64,000 nt of DNA from Desmonostoc muscorum FACHB-395 (GTDB lineage Bacteria > Cyanobacteriota > Cyanobacteriia > Cyanobacteriales > Nostocaceae). The position numbers were made by a program, and so were the translations under genes. The stretch's first letter is position 1, and every line of letters begins with the position of its first letter. Location of the stretch: NCBI RefSeq assembly GCF_014698035.1, contig NZ_JACJSF010000040.1, positions 1 through 64,000 on the forward strand, read 5' to 3'. The notes beneath the pieces are model-generated. The model searched no databases. It saw only the letters and a program-made list of their open reading frames with translations, and was not told where the DNA came from. This document shows positions 18,338-25,329 of the stretch, one piece after another.

Positions 18338-18613
18338 ATGGAAAACATTAATGCCATTCCAGAAATACTGGGTGAAACAACTGATGTAGAATCTTGGCTA
18401 ATTCGCGCTGGGCTAAGATTTTCAGACTTAGGTAACGATGCCGCCAGTATTGCCATCCGTAAACAATGGCGAGAATATCAAGCCGCAGTTCAAAGATGCT
18501 GTGCAGTCCTACACCAACCACCTTCACGTGTTCAATTAAGTGGCGACTATGCCAACCTGAGAATACCTGGGAGTGCATCAACCTGTGCGATTCCTCGTAC
18601 CGATTCTATGTGA
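18338..18613 (+). CDS. Hypothetical protein, possibly frameshifted
   Basis: This is a 91-aa ORF with no recognised domain. The first ~60 residues (ETTDVESWLIRAGLRFSDL, then a charged helix KQWREYQAAVQRCC) look like a real helical protein. The last 30 residues are Ser/Pro/Arg-rich with no obvious structure. In the neighbouring forward frame the same DNA reads an aromatic-rich stretch (WECINLCDSSYRFYVRLHF) that runs on to a stop at 18666, so a frameshift near 18500-18560 is possible. No Shine-Dalgarno stands out before the ATG. Function unknown. Confidence 0.5.
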   Translation: MENINAIPEILGETTDVESWLIRAGLRFSDLGNDAASIAIRKQWREYQAAVQRCCAVLHQPPSRVQLSGDYANLRIPGSASTCAIPRTDSM

Positions 18614-18683
18614 GGCTGCACTTTCAACCCGATGCGGATTTATTCTTCCACAAGCAGAAATTTTAGCAACTTGATGATGGTTA

Positions 18684-18714
18684 TTCAGAATTCTGAATTC
18701 AGAATTCTGAATCC
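18684..18714. repeat. CAGAATTCTGAATT palindromic repeats
   Basis: Overlapping TCAGAATTCTGA units just downstream of the DUF3769 stop form self-complementary DNA. They resemble the ATTCTGAATTCTGA units in the 17263-17456 element and could serve as a terminator for the minus-strand gene. Confidence 0.5.
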
Positions 18715-18720
18715 TTCTTA

Positions 18721-21582
18721 TTAATAACTCTGTTGCACACCATTTACTACTGGTTTAACTTCAGAAAATGGATCAGTGCCGCCACCCCAGTTAAAATCAC
18801 TAATTCGGATGCTAAAGCCGCCTAATTCCAACACTGGATTGTAACGCAAGGTGATGCCATAGGTGCGACGGCTATATTCTAAAATGTAGTCAGTACTGGT
18901 TTCTCTACCAGTATCCAAGTTAACAGATGTTTGAAAGCCTAAGCGAAAAGGGCCGTAGATTTGCTGTGATATCCCAGCAGTCAAAACTTTGTTATCAACG
19001 GAGCGATCGAACAAAAAGGGTGATAATCCGTTATTTAAGCCTTGAGAGAAACTAATATTAAAGGCGGTATAGTCGAAAAAAGGGCGAGAAAAATGACCAA
19101 CTTGTCCTTGTAAACCAATTCTCGCAGTTAGGGTACTTTGGTTATCACCATTGCTGTAATAACTCGTAGTGCCAGTAAGCCCACCGATCGCTTGCAAGTA
19201 AGGAACTACAGGGTTAGCCGTGTATCGCAATCCCTCAGTGGCAGTGGGCGGTAATGGTTTTCCCTGCCACAGTAACACCCCAGTACTGAGGTCAGCACTA
19301 GCTTGGAAACGACCTAGTGAAATGCGATCGTTTTCCCGTATGGGTTCTAGTAAGTCTTGGCGATCAGTATTGGCATCGATATACTGAGCGCTTCCCTGAT
19401 AGGTGAGGTTGATGCCACTTTTTCCTAAAGGAATCACGGGAGAGGTAATAATGCCCCCAAAACTGCTCTGGACAGTTTGAAAACCGAGAGTACCGTTGTA
19501 GAGGCGATCGCGGTAATTATATTGCACATTCAAGAGATGGGGAAGGGAAGTGCCTATTATCTGACGCAATCCCAAATTCACCCGCAAATTGTCTTCCACC
19601 TTGTCTAAGTCAAAACTGGTTAACTCCCCAGTTCCTTCAATTACTGCTCGTGGACTCAAAACAGAATTTACCTTTGTCTTGACAGCAAACAATGAGCCTA
19701 AGTTACCTATACCTTCTTGCACACCTCTCTGTACTAGTAACTGAGGCGTGATTGTCCAGCTTGTCTTCTCTGTATCGATCACTGGAAAGCCACGCTCAAT
19801 ATACAAACCACCCCGCTTATCTCCATCATAGCCGGGAGAAACGATTGCAGGTGTAACATCCCGCTCCCGGCGGTCAATCGTCTGCTGATTCACCGGAATT
19901 GGTAAGGAAATTCTTTGATCCAATACCAAACGCTGTCGCTGTGTTCTAATGCGGTCTACTAAGGGTGTTTCTCGTGTCAGAGTTACTGTATCTGCGCGTA
20001 ACTCTAGTTCTGGAGGCGAAAAAGGATCATTGGTGATGCGGACATCCCTTGCTTGCCAGCCTTGCGGATAGAAGTCAATGTGTTCAGCTTCAAATCTGAG
20101 CCGATTGACTACACCTCCTGTTTTCGGGCGTGAGAGGTTGCTAGCATCAGTTTGACCCCCGACTGTAAAATCAATTCCTCCAGGGCTGCTTACACCAGAA
20201 AGGGGCTGATTGGCTCTAATGCGATCGCTAGGCGGACGTTTTGTTACTCCACCAGCAGTTGCATCTATGGGTGAGAAAGCAAAATCTGTTTGTGCTGAGG
20301 GCACATAAATTTCTCCTCTACCATTTAAGAGTTCTCCATTATCTTGAACAAAGTTATAGGTAAAGCGTTGTCCACGCAGTATCTGATCGCCCCTGGTTAA
20401 AGTTACGTTGCCTTCCCCCGCAGCAATTAAGTTGTCTAAATTAACTTGCAAGCGATCGGCATCCACCACCGCCCCATCAAATCGCACAACTACATTTCCA
20501 ACAGCTGTAATAATTCGCCGTTGCTCGTCATACTCTTGCCGATCTGAAGTGACTTCTACAATTCTCGGTTTGGCTGGCGGTTTGCTAGCTGGTGCTTGTG
20601 GCTGATTGGTGGTATTTACTGGTGGTGTAGATGCTGGCGCTTGAGTTTGTTGTTGGACTTGGGAACTGAATTCTACAGTGATGGGCGTTGGGAGTTGCTT
20701 TGTCGGATTACGAGACTGGAATTTTATAAAATTTTGTACTGATTGAGAACTTGGTGCAAGATCGGCAGCAGATAGAGAGATATTGTCTTTTTGTGAAGAC
20801 TGTGGTGCAGTAATGTCACTTAGCTGTTTTTGCTGGCCTAACTTCTTAGCTAAAATTTCCGCCTTGGATTCGACTAACTTATTGCTGGTTGTAACCCTGG
20901 GGACAACTGGAATAGAAGGCGGAGATTGGGCGACGAGGGGACTTGGAGAAACCCTATAGTTAAATCGTAGAGAGTCCAAAAAGGTTTGTTTTTCTCTACC
21001 AATAGAATTGGGATTTAGCGTAGACGCAAAGTGGCTTGTCGTTAGACCTTGCTCACCGAGTTTTTGAGAAGATTCAGGTTTTGCATTTAGGGAAGGTTCC
21101 GCTCCAACTTTTTTTGGCAATGCAGTGGCTTCTGTTTGCATCTCCCGTTTGCGTAACGCCGCTCTTAGGAGAAGCTCTGAGTTGCGGTGTTCGACGCTCG
21201 GATGGCCATTAGAGGTTTTAATATCCTGTGTTGGATAACCAACCATCAGCGATCGCCCCAGCGCAGCACTTCCTGAGTCGGTAATGGGGGAAATCTCTGG
21301 TGGAAAAGTTTCTGGTGGATGAGGTACAGAGGAAGTTTCGGCAACTACTGAGTCATCTTGAGTTGAGTTGATGGGAGTTGGTAATGGCGAATTACTTTTG
21401 GTGTCACCCGCAATCGACAACTCAGGCAAATCCTTGGACTGCTTGGATTTGTCTGTCTTTTCCTGCATTCCAGTTTCTACAACTGAAAGAAACTTTGTAT
21501 GACTAGCAGATGAGGTGGGATTTACAGGTTGTAAAGATTCGAGGATAGGAGGCGGATTGGGTGGCAGAACTGGATGAAGCAT
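18721..21582 (-). CDS. DUF3769 family protein, LptD/OstA-like outer-membrane protein
   Basis: This 953-aa protein is the cyanobacterial counterpart proposed for LptD, which inserts lipopolysaccharide into the outer membrane. About 330 N-terminal residues are disordered and Pro/Ser/Gln-rich. An OstA/LptA-like domain follows (VTSDRQEYDEQRRIITAVG...GQRFTYNF). Then comes a C-terminal beta-barrel of ~450 residues with repeated amphipathic strands (DUF3769), ending SY rather than Phe. No classic signal peptide is visible from the ATG at 21582, and a TTG at 21606 does not create one, so export needs explanation. The gene is monocistronic, downstream of psbI with a strong hairpin between them. Confidence 0.82.
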   Translation of the reverse strand: MLHPVLPPNPPPILESLQPVNPTSSASHTKFLSVVETGMQEKTDKSKQSKDLPELSIAGDTKSNSPLPTPINSTQDDSVVAETSSVPHPPETFPPEISPITDSGSAALGRSLMVGYPTQDIKTSNGHPSVEHRNSELLLRAALRKREMQTEATALPKKVGAEPSLNAKPESSQKLGEQGLTTSHFASTLNPNSIGREKQTFLDSLRFNYRVSPSPLVAQSPPSIPVVPRVTTSNKLVESKAEILAKKLGQQKQLSDITAPQSSQKDNISLSAADLAPSSQSVQNFIKFQSRNPTKQLPTPITVEFSSQVQQQTQAPASTPPVNTTNQPQAPASKPPAKPRIVEVTSDRQEYDEQRRIITAVGNVVVRFDGAVVDADRLQVNLDNLIAAGEGNVTLTRGDQILRGQRFTYNFVQDNGELLNGRGEIYVPSAQTDFAFSPIDATAGGVTKRPPSDRIRANQPLSGVSSPGGIDFTVGGQTDASNLSRPKTGGVVNRLRFEAEHIDFYPQGWQARDVRITNDPFSPPELELRADTVTLTRETPLVDRIRTQRQRLVLDQRISLPIPVNQQTIDRRERDVTPAIVSPGYDGDKRGGLYIERGFPVIDTEKTSWTITPQLLVQRGVQEGIGNLGSLFAVKTKVNSVLSPRAVIEGTGELTSFDLDKVEDNLRVNLGLRQIIGTSLPHLLNVQYNYRDRLYNGTLGFQTVQSSFGGIITSPVIPLGKSGINLTYQGSAQYIDANTDRQDLLEPIRENDRISLGRFQASADLSTGVLLWQGKPLPPTATEGLRYTANPVVPYLQAIGGLTGTTSYYSNGDNQSTLTARIGLQGQVGHFSRPFFDYTAFNISFSQGLNNGLSPFLFDRSVDNKVLTAGISQQIYGPFRLGFQTSVNLDTGRETSTDYILEYSRRTYGITLRYNPVLELGGFSIRISDFNWGGGTDPFSEVKPVVNGVQQSY

Positions 21583-21692
21583 ATTTGAGCAAAATCGGGC
21601 TAACAAACAGCCAAATGACGGACGGAAGGATAAACATACATTCTGCCTTCCGACTGTCGCCTTCTGCTACCTACAGCAAGCTACCTGGAGGA

Positions 21693-21725
21693 AGAAACTT
21701 ACTAAATTTCGCTTAGTAAGTTTCT
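21693..21725 (-). terminator. Perfect 13-bp hairpin between psbI and the DUF3769 gene
   Basis: AGAAACTTACTAA (21693-21705) pairs perfectly with TTAGTAAGTTTCT (21713-21725) around a 7-nt loop. It lies 53 bp past the psbI stop. A U-tract is lacking, so it may stabilise the psbI mRNA 3' end as much as terminate it. Confidence 0.55.
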
Positions 21726-21777
21726 GTGGCGTTTAGTATTTTCCGCCTTCCAAAGTCGCGGATAATTTATCGCCCTT

Positions 21778-21894
21778 TTACTCTAAGTCCCGACGGCCGG
21801 GGTTACGAGCAGGATCGTTCGACAAAAATCCGAAGATGAAGATAGTTACGAAGAAGGCAACAACAATATAAACAGCGATTTTTAAAGTCAGCAT
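21778..21894 (-). CDS. psbI: Photosystem II reaction center protein I
   Basis: This 38-aa gene is too short for ordinary ORF lists. Reading the minus strand from the ATG at 21894 gives [19 protein letters not shown], then [19 protein letters not shown] and stop. This is PsbI almost residue for residue: one membrane helix and the invariant [10 protein letters not shown] tail. PsbI is a core subunit next to D1 and CP43 that helps early assembly and dimer stability of photosystem II. GGAGAT sits 7 nt before the ATG. A TATAAA-like box lies ~75 bp upstream. It is transcribed alone, upstream of the DUF3769 gene. Confidence 0.95.
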
Positions 21895-22200
21895 AGAAAT
21901 ATCTCCAACGGGTAAAACAAAGAAAGCTTTTCTTTGAGGATCTGCCATGCAGAAAAGATAGCTACTTTATATTACCCAAATCTCGTCCCTTTTTTAGAGG
22001 ACTGTGGGGACATGGGACTGGGCACTTAGAGACTAGGGACTAGCAGTACCTACTCTACAGTTATTGAGAATGGTGCAAAATGTCAGTTGTCTGACTTTTA
22101 GATGCCCTTAAAAATAACTCAGAAACTGCTTACTCCAGTTTGTGACGTTAACTGACAGCAAAAGTTTCTTCCCAAAGGCAACATATTAAAGGTTATGGGA

Positions 22201-22326
22201 CAATACGGTACGGATAAGCATTTTTCACTTTCCTTGTGGTCTGAGGAATAGGGTTGCAGGTATTGGGTAAGGGATGTATTCAAAACCTTTCCCCTTTACC
22301 CTTTCCCCTTTAACCAAACCGTATTG
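22201..22326. repeat. CAATACGG-ended inverted-repeat element, copy 1
   Basis: Starts CAATACGGTACGGATAAGC and ends TTTAACCAAACCGTATTG, imperfect inverted ends, with CCCTTT/CCCCTTT runs inside. A larger element with the same ends lies at 59913-60164. It sits in the 485-bp spacer between psbI and the acyltransferase gene. The remainder holds the psbI promoter and short GCCCCATGCCCC repeats. Confidence 0.6.
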
Positions 22327-22379
22327 GATTATAGGAAATAGTTACCATGCCCCATGCCCCGTTCCCAATTCCCCATGCC

Positions 22380-23081
22380 CTATTTCTCAGTTTGAACTTT
22401 TGCTAGGTCTTTGCCAATTCGGTTTTTGACTACTCGTGCAGGTATACCTACAGCAACGGAGAAAGGAGGAATATCTTTATTGACAACTGCTCCCGCACCA
22501 ATAACACTACCTTTGCCAATGGTAACGCCATCTAATACCGTTACTCCATGACCTAGCCAACAATCATCTTCAATCACAATTCCCTTGCGAGTAACACCTT
22601 GGTATTTAATTAGCTCCATCGGATCGGCAAAATTATGATTATTGGCATATATCCCGGAGTGGGCAGCAATCATACAGTGTTTGCCAATTTTAATGTCTCC
22701 TGGCCCCTCAATACACACGTTGGGAGCAATGAAGGTGTCTTCATCAATATGTATACACGTATCTTCCAAACATCCTATATCAACGTTACGCTCAATAGCG
22801 ACTCTATTGCCTAGATGAATTTTATTATTTTTGTGTCCTCTAGCATCCATGCGTACACCCTTGAAAATATAGACTCCACTGCCTATCTCAATACAAGAAG
22901 CACCGTTAAATTCAACACCATTTTGAATATAAACTGGGCTGCCTATTTGGGCAAAAATACTCCGATATCCTAAACTACGCAACTTTGGCCCCAAAATAAG
23001 TGTAGGAAGATCCCCTAACACAGTAGTTACTACAAGTTCTTGCACACGCTGCAATTTTGAAAAATCTTGCTCGTTAGGCAT
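22380..23081 (-). CDS. Hexapeptide-repeat acyltransferase (LbH/acetyltransferase family)
   Basis: This 233-aa protein folds as a left-handed beta-helix, shown by many [LIV]-G-x4 hexapeptides between residues 40 and 210 (for example IEIGSGVYIF, IHLGNRVAIE, VTIGKGSVIGAGAVV). The pattern HSGIYANNHNF holds the likely catalytic His of the xenobiotic/maltose/serine acetyltransferase group, and VVNKDIPPFSVAVGIPARVV is the usual C-terminal cap. It should move an acetyl or other acyl group onto a sugar or similar acceptor. The ATG at 23081 with GAAGAGA upstream is chosen over TTG at 23099. No operon partner; likely linked to surface polysaccharide. Confidence 0.85.
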   Translation of the reverse strand: MPNEQDFSKLQRVQELVVTTVLGDLPTLILGPKLRSLGYRSIFAQIGSPVYIQNGVEFNGASCIEIGSGVYIFKGVRMDARGHKNNKIHLGNRVAIERNVDIGCLEDTCIHIDEDTFIAPNVCIEGPGDIKIGKHCMIAAHSGIYANNHNFADPMELIKYQGVTRKGIVIEDDCWLGHGVTVLDGVTIGKGSVIGAGAVVNKDIPPFSVAVGIPARVVKNRIGKDLAKVQTEK

Positions 23082-23318
23082 GGCTACATATCTCTTCAAT
23101 TAATTGTTGTTGACAGTATTGAAAGTTTTTTGCCTGTATCCTAATCTTCTGCCATACCAAAAAGCTTTGTATTTCTTAATACATTAAACTTAGTTGGCAA
23201 TATTACCGAAATTTACCCATATTTTTAGATGATTTTCCAAAATTTGGAAAACCTCCAGTCTGGCTTTAACTAGGTGAGCAATTCTTGAAATTATGTGTGT
23301 TAGAATTACCCACTTGAT

Positions 23319-23456
23319 ATGCACAATTACTTTGATGTCACAGAAGCTTTTTTACCAGTCAAGGCATGTAAAAACTTTGCTTCTTTTTCGCCAGAGCAAT
23401 TAACAAAAAATCTTAGTGCATTGCAGGGTCAAACCCCAGACTATGAAATTATCTGA
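23319..23456 (+). CDS. Candidate small protein (45 aa), tentative
   Basis: ATG at 23319 opens MHNYFDVTEAFLPVKACKNF, then FSPEQLTKNLSALQGQ and PDYEII before TGA. The composition is protein-like (a helix of the PEQLTKNLSAL type). Its TGA overlaps the ATG of the next small ORF (TGATG), which hints at translational coupling. No Shine-Dalgarno is evident and no homologue is recalled, so it could be chance or a gene remnant. Confidence 0.3.
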   Translation: MHNYFDVTEAFLPVKACKNFASFSPEQLTKNLSALQGQTPDYEII

Positions 23457-23578
23457 TGGGTAAAATGGTTGGTTTAGATAGGATACTGTTTTGGTTATCT
23501 GGCAAATTTGCAAAGCTTGTTACGCAACTAGGGATTGAGTTGTTTGCCTTGAGGCTACTTCCTATCAGGCGGTTTTAG
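23456..23578 (+). CDS. Candidate small hydrophobic protein (40 aa), tentative
   Basis: It starts in the TGATG overlap with the preceding small ORF. The 40-aa product is amphipathic and basic (MVGLDRILFWLSGKFAKLV ... LLPIRRF). It could be a small membrane peptide or noise. Nothing else supports it. Confidence 0.25.
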   Translation: MGKMVGLDRILFWLSGKFAKLVTQLGIELFALRLLPIRRF

Positions 23579-24118
23579 TCTTTTAAAACAACTCAGTTCC
23601 ACAAGCTATGTTGCAACAAAAAATACATTTAACTAGACTATATTCAAAAATTTAGATAAAATTTCTGCCTAGCATAACAATGTAATTATTGTTGGGTATA
23701 ATTGGGTATTATTGCCCCAAAAAACCCAATTAGGGTGGATTATCCCCTACATCAGCCATCACATTGAAGTTGACCATCGGTGCAAACAAGTAAGCGCTTC
23801 CCCGACTGCTATGACGGCTTTCTTGCAACGAATTTCTAGAGTATGCTGCTCCAATCATGTTGCACACAGATGATTTACAGACTAGCAAATTCATGTTTGT
23901 AATTACATGAATCGTTTTTAATAACAGTTGCTTTTAACAATAACACATTTTATTTTTAGTGGAACACTCTTAATAAATAAGTTGATTGGTGATGAGAATA
24001 TTGTAAATTAGCTAACTTTTTTTATGAAGCTATCGCCACTCTTAAATAATTTTATACACTTAGATAAAATTCATCAAGGACGGTAATTTTAAAAATGATC
24101 ACGGATGTTAATTGTCTT

Positions 24119-24271
24119 TTAGTCTATATTTCTACCTTTGCTTGTCCAAGTAATTTTATAATTGGGCGTTAAACTCAGAATGATATCTACTATACTGATG
24201 ACACCCTCTTCGTTCAAAAGCTCAAAATTTTCTTCTTCCTTATTACTTATATCTAAAAATTTGTAAATCAC
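24119..24271 (-). CDS. Candidate short ORF or gene remnant, tentative
   Basis: From GTG at 24271 the minus strand reads VIYKFLDISNKEEENFELLN, then VDIILSLTPNYKITW, to TAA. The 50-aa stretch is acidic then hydrophobic and looks more protein-like than random DNA. In-frame codons continue upstream of the GTG to a stop near the ATG at ~24319, so it may be the tail of a decayed gene. Confidence 0.25.
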   Translation of the reverse strand: MIYKFLDISNKEEENFELLNEEGVISIVDIILSLTPNYKITWTSKGRNID

Positions 24272-24436
24272 CCATTCGGGTGAGCCAAGCGGGTGATGCG
24301 TGCTTGGTGTTACTCATTATAAATTTTATTGTAAAGAAAGCTAAAACTTAGCTGAGTTTCCAGGAGAAGTCCACAAAACAACATCAAATTGACCACATTG
24401 AGGTATCGGTTTTAACTCACACACTTGGTTCAAATT

Positions 24437-24760
24437 ATGGCTTTAATTAAAGAAATTGTCCAAGAAGCTCTAAATAGCGGCTATCTGAGTGTTGTAGCCG
24501 AAGAACAATTGCGATCGCAACTTCAAAGTAATTATGACTCAGAAGACCTAGATGCCTGGATCATTTTACAGCGAGCTATTGTAGCGGGTGATGTTAAACA
24601 AGAGTCGCGCCGAAAAAAAGCTTCTCTTTCTCCTAAAGCCAAGGACGCTTCATCAAGTATCAAACTTGCTTATCAAATGGCAGCGGAGATTGCTTATGCA
24701 GCTGCTGTAGCTTTGTCAATGACAAAAAATACCAAAGACCAGCCTTCACTAGGTTCATAA
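24437..24760 (+). CDS. Hypothetical small helical protein
   Basis: This 107-aa protein has an acidic N-terminal half (helices around EIVQEALNSGYLSVVAEEQL and SEDLDAWIILQRAI), a basic patch RRKKASLSPKAK and an Ala-rich C-terminal helix (MAAEIAYAAAVALSM). No family is recognised. The ATG at 24437 is preferred to a TTG four codons earlier. The forward hairpin at 24807-24858 could end the transcript. The gene is isolated between two long spacers. Confidence 0.6.
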   Translation: MALIKEIVQEALNSGYLSVVAEEQLRSQLQSNYDSEDLDAWIILQRAIVAGDVKQESRRKKASLSPKAKDASSSIKLAYQMAAEIAYAAAVALSMTKNTKDQPSLGS

Positions 24761-25329
24761 GATAACACGCTAAGAAGTTATTTTCCTGATTTAGTATCCA
24801 AAATTTATACCAAGTAGTTTGCGACGCTTTTCTAGTTAACTCCTTGGTATTATTTTTACGCCTTCCTCTTTTAAGTGATGTCTACATGGGTTATTTTGTA
24901 TCACATCTTCTCAAACTAATCCCTAACCTAAGAATCATAGCTGCTTATTTCCCAGCGCAATTTTATTAAAAAATAATTAAAATTTTAACCTTTGTGGAAA
25001 CAGCTACGAGGAAATTTCACCCTCAGCCAAGACAGTAGAACTGATCCCCGGAAGCAATACTAAAATAAATATAAATTCTTTGTTCAAAACTAGATTTTTT
25101 TAAGTGATACATACCACTCAATGATTAAATCTTAATATACCAAGTATATGGCTGAGAGTAACGCATAGAATTAGAAACACCTTGGTGTAAACTTTAGCAA
25201 CGATGTTAAAAAGAATTCTCAATGCTTAACAAAGTCATCGCTTCTTCACAAACTACAGTATAAAGAATTGGCAACATTGGTAAAGACAGTAAACAATAAC
25301 CATAATTAAACTTGGAGTTTTGCCAACCT
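24761..25329. other. 569-bp spacer upstream of glgP
   Basis: Apart from a possible terminator near 24807-24858, this AT-rich stretch shows no gene or RNA that I recognise; it should contain the glgP promoter. Confidence 0.5.
24807..24858 (+). terminator. Candidate terminator after the 107-aa gene
   Basis: ATACCAAG (24807-24814) and CTTGGTAT (24843-24850) pair, followed by TATTTTTA. The loop is long (28 nt), so this is only moderate. Confidence 0.4.

Larger units (their letters stand above)
23082..24436. other. Long AT-rich spacer (about 1.35 kb)
   Basis: No gene of normal size is present. The stretch is AT-rich and contains two tiny coupled forward ORFs (23319-23578), a short minus-strand ORF (24119-24271) and a small hairpin TCACCCATTCGGGTGA (24268-24283). 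No tRNA, rRNA or known riboswitch could be recognised. It could be a decayed gene region or hold an unrecognised RNA. Confidence 0.5.

Noticed and set aside
23100..24436. Possible tRNA or riboswitch in the long spacer (for example GGGTCAAACCCC at 23427)
   Set aside because: No cloverleaf, anticodon stem or known aptamer core could be built around it.
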